Positions 1-7,135 of a stretch of 64,000 nucleotides of DNA are shown here, in pieces. Positions within the stretch are counted from its first letter, which is position 1; the number at the start of each line of letters is the position of its first letter. The position numbers and the translations under genes were made by a program. Origin of the DNA: Steroidobacteraceae bacterium (lineage in GTDB: Bacteria; Pseudomonadota; Gammaproteobacteria; Steroidobacterales; Steroidobacteraceae); assembly GCA_027531255.1 (NCBI GenBank), contig JAPZRU010000009.1:1-64000 (forward strand). The letters run 5' to 3'. Below the pieces are notes generated by a model. It was not told where the DNA came from. It did no database searches and saw only the letters and a list, made by a program, of their open reading frames with translations.

Positions 1-2
1 TG

Positions 3-83
3 CAGCGCCGCTACATGTCGCTTGAGCCGCTGCGCACGCTCGTCGACAATCAACCCGCTCGGCTGGCGGCCGTCGTCAACTGA
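3..83 (+). CDS. C-terminal end of an unidentified protein, cut by the window edge
   Basis: An open frame enters from the left edge and ends at TGA 81-83, giving 26 residues that include YMSLEPLRTL. Its composition looks like real protein, but 26 residues are too few to assign a family. It converges on the integrase remnant on the other strand and overlaps that frame's degenerate tail, so it probably belongs to the sequence that replaced or truncated the integrase 3' half. It could also be a chance open frame in GC-rich DNA. Confidence 0.3.
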   Translation, partial: QRRYMSLEPLRTLVDNQPARLAAVVN

Positions 84-547
84 GCACGAGTCCGACCCAA
101 CCAGAACTCACGACTCGTACACCACGCCGCGGGACACGATCGTTTCGGGAACACGAAGGTCTCAAGCATCCACTTCGCTTTCGAGAGCGTCCGCTCGGAG
201 CGGCGGTCGTCCTCGACGGCCTTCTCGAGCGAAGCGAGCCAGCTCTTCGCGATGACCTCGAAGGTCTGCTCGTTGGAGCGCTTCGTGCGCTGCCGCTCGA
301 GGCTGGGATCGACGTTGGCGGCGAGGAGGCGGCGGGCGCCGGCCATGCGCTCGCGCGCATCGCTCAAGGAGACGTCCGGGTAGATGCCGAGCGACAGCAT
401 CTTCTCCGCGCCGTTCACCCGGTATCGGAAGCGCCACCACTTGGCGCCCGAAGGCTGCACGAGCAGCGTGAGGCCGCGTCCGTCGGCGAGTTTGTAGGGT
501 CGCTCGCGAGGCTTCGCCTTGCGGATCGCCACGTCCGTGAGTCGCAT
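50..547 (-). pseudogene. Truncated phage/island tyrosine integrase (DUF4102-type, P4 family)
   Basis: The first ~135 residues match the N-terminus of P4-type integrases: an arm-type DNA-binding domain (LTDVAIRKAKP, YKLADGRGLTLLV, WWRFRYR, SLGIYPDVSL) followed by the start of the core-binding domain (TFEVIAKSWL, ending near ETFVFP). Homology stops near position 140; the frame then runs through 29 unrelated residues to a stop. The catalytic domain with its R-H-R-Y residues is missing, so it cannot recombine DNA. The start is taken at ATG 547; a GTG at 568 is also in frame. It lies about 225 bp beyond the 3' end of tRNA-Leu, the usual place for such integrases, and marks the end of a decayed genomic island. 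Confidence 0.85.
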
Positions 548-754
548 CGGGAGTACCCTCTCTGGCACTCAGGCTGCGCTCACCCTAGCAGTAAACTATC
601 GGTCCCAGTTTCCGAGTTCCTGTCGGAGTTACCCAGAAAGTTACCCGCACGCGAGGCGTGCTTGGGTGGGCGTCGCTGGGACGCCGTGAAACACGAAGTG
701 CTTGTATTTCTGGGGAATTCAGCGCGTCCGCAAGAGGGATGGGACGGCGTGGGA

Positions 755-770
755 CACGCTGGGAAGCGTG
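755..770 (-). terminator. Hairpin just past tRNA-Leu
   Basis: CACGCT and AGCGTG (755-760 and 765-770) form a perfect 6-bp stem around a 4-nt loop, 2 nt beyond the encoded CCA of tRNA-Leu. No run of U follows in the minus direction, so termination here, if it occurs, is not a classical intrinsic type. It could instead be part of the old integrase attachment region. Confidence 0.3.
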
Positions 771-772
771 AG

Positions 773-857
<85 letters not shown>

Positions 858-900
858 ACGGTGGTGCAGGGACCGGAAACCCCGCCAAACTAGCCGCGGA

Positions 901-929
901 AGGTTACGGACGGCCCTCAGGCTTGTCAA
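901..929 (-). promoter_or_regulatory. Sigma-70 promoter for tRNA-Leu
   Basis: On the minus strand TTGACA (complement of 924-929) is a perfect -35 box, followed after 17 bp by TAACCT (complement of 901-906). The tRNA 5' end lies 43 nt past the -10, so a short leader must be processed off. It faces away from rnr, which starts at 1030 on the other strand. Confidence 0.65.
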
Positions 930-1029
930 TCGAGCGGAGCGGTCCGGCGCGACGATTGGGGTACCATTCGAAAGCCCGGCGACGGAGCGCCGCGGCCAGA
1001 ACGAAAACCAGCCCGAACCCAAGGACCCC

Positions 1030-3357
1030 ATGCCCCGCCGTCCCCAGTGGCAGACCGACGATCCCCGTCGCGACGCCGAAGCCGAGCGCTACGAGAACCC
1101 CATCCCGAGCCGCGAGTACCTGCTGCAGGTGCTCCGCGAAGCCGGCGAACCGCTGACCGCCGACGCGCTCGCGCAGCGCCTGAAGCTGAAGGAAAAGGCG
1201 CAGCGCGCCGCGCTCGACAAGCGTCTCGGCGCGATGGTCCGCGACGGGCAACTGCTCCGGAACCGCAATGACGAGTACCTGCTGCTCGACCGCCTCGCGC
1301 TCGTGACCGGCACGGTGATCGGCCACCGCGACGGCTTCGGCTTCCTGAAGCCGGACGAAGGCGACGAGGACCTGTTCCTGTCGCCCGCGCAGATGCGGGA
1401 AGTCATGCACGGCGACCGCGCCGCGGTGCGCGTCGCGGGCCTCGACGCACGGGGCCGGAAGGAGGGCAGCATCGTCGAAGTGCTGGAGCGCAAGGTGAAG
1501 CAGGTCGCCGGCCGCTTCCACCTCGAGACCGGCATCGGCTTCGTCGTGCCCGACAACCGACGGATCGCGCACCGCGTCGCGGTGCCGGCGAAGGATCGCG
1601 GCGCGGCGCGCGACGGCAGCCTCGTCGTCGCCGAGATCGTGCAGCCGCCGTCGCGGCATTCCGAGGCGGTGGGACGGGTCGTGCGGGTGCTGCCCGAGGA
1701 GGGCGGCGTCGCCGCCACCGCGGTGGACCTCGCGATCGCCTCGCACCAGCTGCCCTACGAGTTCTCGGCCGCGGCGATCCGCGAGGCGCGCCGCTTCGGC
1801 AAGACGGTGACGGCCGCGTCCGTCGCCGAGACCGAGGAGGAGCGGATCGACCTGCGCGAGGTGCCGCTCGTCACGATCGACGGGGAGGACGCCCGCGACT
1901 TCGACGACGCGGTGTACGCGCAGCCGACGAAGACCGGCTGGAAGCTCCTGGTCGCGATCGCCGACGTCAGCCACTACGTGAAGCCGGGCATGGCGCTCGA
2001 CGCCAACGCCCGCGAGCGCGCCACCAGCGTGTATTTCCCGAGCCGGGTGATCCCGATGCTGCCTGAGCAGCTGTCGAACCACCTGTGCTCGCTGATGCCG
2101 GACGTCGAGCGACTCTGCCTGGTCTGCGAGATGAGCGTCGGGCGCGACGGCAAGGTGGCGCGCTCGAAGTTCTACGCGGCGATCATGCGCTCGCATGCCC
2201 GCCTCACCTACACGCGCGCGGCCGAGATCCTGATCGAGCGCAGCCCGCGGGCGCGCGCGATGCTGCCCGAGCCCGTGCTCGACTCGCTCGAGTCGCTCTA
2301 CGACGTCTACCGCGCGTTCCGCCGCCGCCGCGAGACGCGCGGTGCGCTCGACTTCGAGTCGAGCGAGATGAAGGTGGTCGTCGACGCGGAGGGCAAGGTC
2401 GCTGACCTTCGCGCCTACCCTCGCAGCGACGCGCATCGGCTCATCGAGGAATGCATGATCGCGGCCAACGTCGAGTCCGCGCGCTTCCTGAAGAAGAAGA
2501 GGATGCCGGCCCTGTTCCGCGTGCACGCGCAGCCGGACGAGGAACGCATCCTTGAGCTCAAGCGCTTCCTGGCGACTCGCGGCATCCTGCTCGAGACGCA
2601 GGGCGAGATTGATCCCGTGAAGCTGCAGGCCACGCTGCGGTCGGTGCAGGGCCGCCCAGACGCCGCGATGCTGGAGGGCATGATCGTCCGCTCGCTCGCG
2701 CAGGCGGTGTACCAGCCGGAGAACATCGGCCACTTCGGCCTCGCGCTCGACGAGTACGCCCACTTCACCTCGCCGATCCGCCGCTATCCGGACCTGCTCG
2801 TGCACCGCGCGATCCGACACGCGCTGAACGGCGGCACCGCGGACGATTTCTTGCACCCGGCACGCGAGATGGAGCACCTCGGGCAGGAGTGCTCGATGGC
2901 GGAGCGACGCGCGGACGAGGCCTCGCGCGACGTCACCGCGTTCCTGAAGTGCGAGTACATGCGGGACAAGGTCGGCGAGGAGTTCGACGGCGTCGTCACC
3001 GGCGTGGTCGCGTTCGGCCTGTTCGTGCAGCTGGACGGCCTGCAGGTCGACGGCCTCGTGCACGTCGCCACGCTCGGTCACGACTACTATCGCTTCGAGG
3101 AGGATCGCCGCACCCTGGTCGGCGACCGCACCGGGCAGCGCTTCACGCTGGGCGACAGGCTGCGCGTGCGGCTCGTGCGCGTGGACCCTTCGGAGCGGAA
3201 GATGGACTTCGAGCTGATCGAGAAGGCGGCGGCCGCGCATCATCCGCGGTCGCGCGCCGAAACGCGCGGCCACGGCAGCTTCCCGACCACGCCGCGTGGT
3301 GCCCGTCCGGGCGGCCGCAGGCAGGGGCCTAAGCCCGGCGGGCGGAGCCGCCGATGA
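1030..3357 (+). CDS. rnr: Ribonuclease R (3'-5' exoribonuclease)
   Basis: 775 residues, close to the E. coli length of 813. RNase R degrades structured RNA 3' to 5' and acts in mRNA, tRNA and rRNA quality control. Order of domains: N-terminal winged helix (about 20-80), cold-shock OB folds (about 85-230), RNB catalytic domain, S1 domain (about 648-735) and a basic Arg/Gly tail. The RNB active site is visible as IDGEDARDFDDA (about 283-294), with FTSPIRRYPDLL near 579. The frame is open far upstream, through the tRNA; the ATG at 1030 (MPRRPQWQ) is chosen because family homology begins just after it. Overlaps rlmB by 4 nt (ATGA), so the two are probably translationally coupled, as in other gammaproteobacteria. 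Confidence 0.95.
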   Translation: MPRRPQWQTDDPRRDAEAERYENPIPSREYLLQVLREAGEPLTADALAQRLKLKEKAQRAALDKRLGAMVRDGQLLRNRNDEYLLLDRLALVTGTVIGHRDGFGFLKPDEGDEDLFLSPAQMREVMHGDRAAVRVAGLDARGRKEGSIVEVLERKVKQVAGRFHLETGIGFVVPDNRRIAHRVAVPAKDRGAARDGSLVVAEIVQPPSRHSEAVGRVVRVLPEEGGVAATAVDLAIASHQLPYEFSAAAIREARRFGKTVTAASVAETEEERIDLREVPLVTIDGEDARDFDDAVYAQPTKTGWKLLVAIADVSHYVKPGMALDANARERATSVYFPSRVIPMLPEQLSNHLCSLMPDVERLCLVCEMSVGRDGKVARSKFYAAIMRSHARLTYTRAAEILIERSPRARAMLPEPVLDSLESLYDVYRAFRRRRETRGALDFESSEMKVVVDAEGKVADLRAYPRSDAHRLIEECMIAANVESARFLKKKRMPALFRVHAQPDEERILELKRFLATRGILLETQGEIDPVKLQATLRSVQGRPDAAMLEGMIVRSLAQAVYQPENIGHFGLALDEYAHFTSPIRRYPDLLVHRAIRHALNGGTADDFLHPAREMEHLGQECSMAERRADEASRDVTAFLKCEYMRDKVGEEFDGVVTGVVAFGLFVQLDGLQVDGLVHVATLGHDYYRFEEDRRTLVGDRTGQRFTLGDRLRVRLVRVDPSERKMDFELIEKAAAAHHPRSRAETRGHGSFPTTPRGARPGGRRQGPKPGGRSRR

Positions 3358-4106
3358 CCGAGGAAGTCGTCTACGGCCTGCACGCGGTGCGTGCTTTGCT
3401 CGAGAAGCGGCCGCAGGCCGTGCGGCGGCTGATCGTGCAGGCGAATCGCGGCGACCGGCGCGCGACGGAGGTCGTCGAGCTCGCGCGCGCGAAGGGCATC
3501 GCCGTGGAGACGCGGTCGCCGCAGGAGCTCGACAAGCTGGCCGGCGGCGGCGTGCACCAGGGCGCGGTCGCGCGCGTGGAGCCCTCGCAGCCGATCGACG
3601 AGGACGAGCTCTATACGCGCATCGAGACCGCGGCCGGCCCGCCGCTCGTGCTCGTTCTCGACGGCGTCCAGGACCCGCACAACCTCGGCGCGTGCTTGCG
3701 CACCGCGGATGCGGCCGGTGTGACTGCGGTGATCGTGCCGCGCGATCGCGCGACGGGTCTCACGCCCGTGGTGCGCAAGGTCGCAGCGGGTGCGGCCGAG
3801 ACGGTCGCGTTCGCGCAGGTGACGAACCTCGCGCGCACGCTGCGCGACCTCAAGGAGCGCGGCCTCTGGATCGTCGGCACCGACGGCGAGGCCGAGCAGC
3901 TCCACCACGCGGCGAGCCTGACGGGGCCGCTCGCGGTCGTGCTGGGCGCGGAGGGCACCGGGATGCGCCGGTTGACGCGCGAGCACTGCGATTTCGTCGT
4001 CAGGCTGCCGATGCTGGGCGCGGTCGAAAGCCTCAACGTCTCGGTGGCGACCGGCGTGGTGCTGTACGAAGTGCTGCGTCAGCGCGCCGCCGCGTCCGGG
4101 GCCTAG
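3354..4106 (+). CDS. rlmB: 23S rRNA (guanosine-2251-2'-O)-methyltransferase
   Basis: 250 residues. SpoU/TrmH-family methyltransferase that uses SAM to methylate G2251 in the ribosomal P-loop. The N-terminal substrate-binding domain (about 5-80, starting VVYGLHAVRALL) is followed by the knotted SPOUT domain (about 98-245). All three family motifs are present: NLGACLRTADAAG, VLGAEGTGMRRLT and ESLNVSVATGVVLYE; the Asn and Arg of motif 1 and the Asn of motif 3 are the expected catalytic and binding residues. Its ATG overlaps the rnr stop, and its own stop overlaps that of the convergent lipoprotein gene by 3 nt. Confidence 0.96.
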   Translation: MTEEVVYGLHAVRALLEKRPQAVRRLIVQANRGDRRATEVVELARAKGIAVETRSPQELDKLAGGGVHQGAVARVEPSQPIDEDELYTRIETAAGPPLVLVLDGVQDPHNLGACLRTADAAGVTAVIVPRDRATGLTPVVRKVAAGAAETVAFAQVTNLARTLRDLKERGLWIVGTDGEAEQLHHAASLTGPLAVVLGAEGTGMRRLTREHCDFVVRLPMLGAVESLNVSVATGVVLYEVLRQRAAASGA

Positions 4107-4390
4107 ACACCCGAACTGCGGGGCGACGTCCCGGCCGATCGCAGCACTACGGCCGCGGCGCCGCGGGCTTCGCGGACGGCCGCGAGGCGGCGGGTCTCCG
4201 CGGCGCGCACCGCCTCGACGGCATCCCGGGGCGATCCGGGCGGCGGGAGCCTCGATCCGGCCGCCCCGGTCGGGCTCCGTGCATCGGCGACGTCCTCGGC
4301 GGTCCCGAACGTGCCGCAGCCCGCTGCGGCCCCGGTCAGGACGATCAGCAGGGCGATTCGCCGGTCCCACCGCCTTCCTGCCTGTCCCAC
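4103..4390 (-). CDS. Small putative lipoprotein, function unknown
   Basis: 95 residues from a GTG at 4390. That start is preceded by GGGGGAG eight nt upstream; a longer TTG start at 4429 has no comparable ribosome site. The N-terminus has basic residues (GRRWDRR), a hydrophobic stretch (IALLIVLTG) and AAAGC, a loose lipobox, so Cys may be lipidated. The remainder is Ala/Arg-rich, low in complexity and resembles no family I recognise. Convergent with rlmB, divergent from rpsF. The signal-like N-terminus and ribosome site favour a real gene, but the weak lipobox leaves doubt. Confidence 0.45.
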   Translation of the reverse strand: MGQAGRRWDRRIALLIVLTGAAAGCGTFGTAEDVADARSPTGAAGSRLPPPGSPRDAVEAVRAAETRRLAAVREARGAAAVVLRSAGTSPRSSGV

Positions 4391-4439
4391 GGCCGTTGCT
4401 CCCCCGTTTCCGAACCCTCGCTGCGTCAAGGGTTTGCAA

Positions 4440-4468
4440 TTGCACGGCGGGGGCTAACCCGCTATGCT
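4440..4468 (+). promoter_or_regulatory. Sigma-70 promoter of the rpsF operon
   Basis: TTGCAC (4440-4445) and TATGCT (4463-4468) are separated by exactly 17 bp. Initiation would fall near 4475, leaving an untranslated leader of about 155 nt before rpsF. Such a leader is long enough to carry an autoregulatory structure. Confidence 0.6.
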
Positions 4469-4580
4469 GCGCGCCCTTTCGCCGGACCCGGTCCGGCGGA
4501 GCATTCCGGATCGACCCGAAACCACTCCCGCACGGAGGCCCGCGCCTTCAGAGGCCGAGCGTAACAGGTTGATTCTCCTT

Positions 4581-4608
4581 GCCGCACCGGGCTTCACCCC
4601 CGGGCGGC
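4581..4608 (+). promoter_or_regulatory. Leader hairpin upstream of rpsF, possible S6:S18 autoregulatory element
   Basis: GCCG (4581-4584) plus CCGGG (4587-4591) pair with CCCGG (4599-4603) plus CGGC (4605-4608), giving a two-part stem with a small asymmetric bulge and a C-rich loop. It sits 22 nt before the rpsF start. In many bacteria the bS6:bS18 complex represses its own operon by binding a bulged hairpin in this leader. Position and shape fit that model, but I cannot confirm the family consensus by eye. Confidence 0.35.
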
Positions 4609-4630
4609 TCACAGCCACAGGGAGCACAAG

Positions 4631-5047
4631 GTGAGACACTACGAGATCGTGTTCCTGGTCCACCCGGACCAGAGCGAGCAGGTCCCGGCCATGATCGAGC
4701 GCTACAAGAGCATGATCACGGCCACCGGCGGTGCCATCCACCGCCTCGAGGACTGGGGTCGGCGCCAGCTGGCGTACCCGATCGCCAAGGTGCACAAGGC
4801 GCACTACGTGCTGATGAACATCGAGTGCGACGGCAAGACGCTGTCGGAGCTCGAGGGTGCGTTCCGCTTCTCCGACGCCGTGATCCGCCACCTGACGGTG
4901 CGGATGAACGCCGCCGTCACCGAGCCCTCGCCGATGGCCAAGGCCGGCGACGAGAAGGGCGACGGCGAGCGTGGCGACCGCGAGGACCGCGGTGACCGCG
5001 GCGAGCGTCGCGAGCGCGACGACCGCCTCGAAGGCCGCGGCGAGTAA
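4631..5047 (+). CDS. rpsF: 30S ribosomal protein bS6
   Basis: 138 residues. bS6 pairs with bS18 on the platform of the 30S subunit. The fold runs from [13 protein letters not shown] through [13 protein letters not shown] to VIRHLTVRM, ending near residue 97. The tail from about 103 onward is a long Asp/Glu/Arg/Gly-rich extension made of GDRED- and RGDRGER-like units, longer than a typical tail. E. coli bS6 is known to receive C-terminal glutamates by RimK; the acidic/basic repeat here may play a related role, which is inference. The start is GTG at 4631, with GGGAG six nt upstream. First gene of the rpsF-rpsR-DUF2232-rplI cluster; no priB lies between it and rpsR. Confidence 0.97.
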   Translation: MRHYEIVFLVHPDQSEQVPAMIERYKSMITATGGAIHRLEDWGRRQLAYPIAKVHKAHYVLMNIECDGKTLSELEGAFRFSDAVIRHLTVRMNAAVTEPSPMAKAGDEKGDGERGDREDRGDRGERRERDDRLEGRGE

Positions 5048-5062
5048 ACCGGAGGACACATC

Positions 5063-5287
5063 ATGGCGCGTTATTTCCGCCGCAAGAAGTTCTGCAAGTT
5101 CACGGCCGACGGCGTCGAGCAGATCGACTACAAGGATCTCGCGACGCTGAAGAACTACATCACCGAGACCGGCAAGATCGTGCCGAGCCGCATCACGGGC
5201 ACGCGCTCGTTCTACCAGCGCCAGCTCGCGGAGGCAGTGAAGCGCGCGCGGTTCCTCGCGCTGCTGCCGTACACCGACCAGCACTGA
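5063..5287 (+). CDS. rpsR: 30S ribosomal protein bS18
   Basis: 74 residues, the standard length. It begins [13 protein letters not shown] and contains the conserved [13 protein letters not shown] and [12 protein letters not shown] segments of bS18, which binds 16S rRNA as a heterodimer with bS6. It starts at ATG 5063, 15 nt after rpsF, with CCGGAGGA as a strong ribosome site, so it is co-expressed with rpsF. Confidence 0.98.
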   Translation: MARYFRRKKFCKFTADGVEQIDYKDLATLKNYITETGKIVPSRITGTRSFYQRQLAEAVKRARFLALLPYTDQH

Positions 5288-5357
5288 CGGAGTCCGCGTC
5301 CGGTCCGGGCCGTCGTCGCGCCAGCGACCGGCGGCCGGGGCCGCACGCCCCGCACGC

Positions 5358-6377
5358 ATGCAACGCTTCGCGGAGTGGCTGACCACCTCGCGCGCCCGCG
5401 CTCTCGTGGGCGCGGCGGTGCTCGCGTTCCTGGCCCTGCTGCTGCCGTTCGGCTCGTGGCTGCCGGGAGCGCTCGTCGTGCTGCTCGCGGTGCATGCGGC
5501 CTCCCGCGTGCAGAACGTCGCCGGCCCGACGGAGGGCACCGGCGCCGTGCTGCCCGGTGGCCGCACGGGCCAGGTGCTCGACGACCGCGCGGCCGCGCTG
5601 GTCGCGGCGTTCACGCTGGCCTGGTGGCTGCTGTCGGCCGGTGCCGGGGCGGTGCCGTCGGCGCTGGTCACGACGGCGCTGATCCTGCCGCCGTTCCTGA
5701 TCGGCCGGCTGCTCGCGCGCGGCGTGCCGCTCACGCTCACGTTCCAGTTCACGACGCTCGGCGCGCTCGCGTTCCTGTGCGTAGTGCACCTGGTGCTCGC
5801 GGATCCGCCGGGCGTCTGGCGGCCGTTCCTCGAGAAGCTGGCCGCCGAACTCGACCGCATGGGCGCGATGATGTCGAACGTCGGCTCCGGCCGTCGGCCG
5901 CAGGACGCGGAACTCATCGAGGCCTCTGCCGCCCGGATGTGGGGCGTCGTCACGTGGCTGCTGCTGCTGAACACGATGGTCGCGGCGTTCGCGGGTCTCT
6001 GGTGGGCCGGGCTCGCCGCGAAGCAGCCGCGGCTCGGGCCGGCGTTCCGCCAGCTGAAGGCGGGCCGCACGCTCGCGGTGGTCGCGCTGGTGGTCACGGT
6101 CGCGACGCTCGCGTTCGGGTGGAACCTCGCCGCGGACGCGACGTGGGTGTTCCTCGGCGCGTTCGTGCTGCAGGGCCTCGCGGTGCTGCACGCGATGCAC
6201 CACCTGTTCGGCCTCGGGACGCACTGGCTGGTCGGCACCTACGTGCTGCTGTTCCTGCCGTTCACCACCGTGTTCGTGCTCGGCGGCCTCGCCGTGTTCG
6301 GCTTCCTCGACAACTGGTACCCGCTGCGCGAGCGGCTGGCCGCCCGGGACCGCCGCGGCGGTCCGGGCGGGACTTGA
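5358..6377 (+). CDS. Integral membrane protein, DUF2232 family
   Basis: 339 residues with roughly eight hydrophobic segments, including VGAAVLAFLALLLPFG, LVVLLAVHAA, VTWLLLLNTMVAAFAG, LAVVALVVTVATLAFG and LVGTYVLLFLPFTTVFVLGG. The position between rpsR and rplI, and the C-terminal pattern (DNWYPLRERL at the end), match the DUF2232 (YybS-like) inner-membrane family found at this locus in many Proteobacteria. The biochemical role is unknown. It starts at ATG 5358, 70 nt after rpsR, probably on the same transcript. Confidence 0.8.
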   Translation: MQRFAEWLTTSRARALVGAAVLAFLALLLPFGSWLPGALVVLLAVHAASRVQNVAGPTEGTGAVLPGGRTGQVLDDRAAALVAAFTLAWWLLSAGAGAVPSALVTTALILPPFLIGRLLARGVPLTLTFQFTTLGALAFLCVVHLVLADPPGVWRPFLEKLAAELDRMGAMMSNVGSGRRPQDAELIEASAARMWGVVTWLLLLNTMVAAFAGLWWAGLAAKQPRLGPAFRQLKAGRTLAVVALVVTVATLAFGWNLAADATWVFLGAFVLQGLAVLHAMHHLFGLGTHWLVGTYVLLFLPFTTVFVLGGLAVFGFLDNWYPLRERLAARDRRGGPGGT

Positions 6378-6434
6378 GCCCGCGCGACGCTTCGTTTCCC
6401 CTCACAAGTTCCCACTGAATCGACAGGTGCTTCC

Positions 6435-6884
6435 ATGGAAGTGATCCTCCTCCAGAAGGTTGCGAATCTCGGCAACATCGGCGACCGCGTGAAGGTGAAG
6501 TCCGGCTACGGCCGCAACTTCCTGCTGCCGACGGGCAAGGCCACTCTGGCCACGCCCGCGAACGTCGCCAAGTTCCAGGCGCAGCGCGCCGAGTTCGAGA
6601 AGAAGGCGGCGGCCGACCTGGCGGACGCCGAGCGGCGCGCTGCGGCGCTCAAGGACTTCCGCCTCGAGATGAAGGCGAAGGCCGGCAGCGAGGGCAAGCT
6701 CTTCGGCTCGATCGGCACCGCGGACATCGCCGAGGCGCTGACCGAGGCGGGACACGCGGTGGAGCGCGCGGAAGTGCGCATGCCCGCGGGCCCGATCCGC
6801 ACCGTCGGCGAGCAGACGCTCACGATCCACCTGCACACGGACGTGAACGTCGACATCGTCGTCGCGGTCGCCGCGGAAGAGTGA
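6435..6884 (+). CDS. rplI: 50S ribosomal protein bL9
   Basis: 149 residues, as in E. coli. bL9 binds 23S rRNA near the L1 stalk and influences reading-frame maintenance. The N-terminal RNA-binding domain has [17 protein letters not shown] and the signature [14 protein letters not shown] long connecting helix (about 45-80, Ala/Glu/Lys-rich) and the C-terminal domain ([14 protein letters not shown]) follow. Last gene of the rpsF cluster. Confidence 0.97.
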   Translation: MEVILLQKVANLGNIGDRVKVKSGYGRNFLLPTGKATLATPANVAKFQAQRAEFEKKAAADLADAERRAAALKDFRLEMKAKAGSEGKLFGSIGTADIAEALTEAGHAVERAEVRMPAGPIRTVGEQTLTIHLHTDVNVDIVVAVAAEE

Positions 6885-7135
6885 TCGACGCGCAGGTCGC
6901 GGGCCGCCGCAGGTCGGCGGCCGCGATCCGCGGGGTGCGAAATTGCGTGTCGCGCGGTGCATGATGCGCGCCCTCGCCGCACCCGTACGGCCCAGCCCCG
7001 GCGCATGCTTCCCGTGCGCCTGGGCCGCGCGTCCCGGGCTGGTTTTCACGGCTTTTCCCCGCCAAACCGGCGCCTCGGAACGGTGCGTTTGCGGGTAGAA
7101 TCGGGCGCATTCCATCTGCTCCCCCGAGGCTTCCG

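Noticed and set aside
120-770. Direct-repeat attachment sites around the integrase remnant
   Set aside because: Only an 8-bp match (GGGACACG at about 131 and 751) is found, expected by chance; a real att duplication would copy the tRNA 3' end.
904-3273. Long open frame (789 codons) on the minus strand opposite rnr
   Set aside because: High G+C content leaves antisense frames open; the sequence has no domain pattern and rnr on the other strand has full homology.
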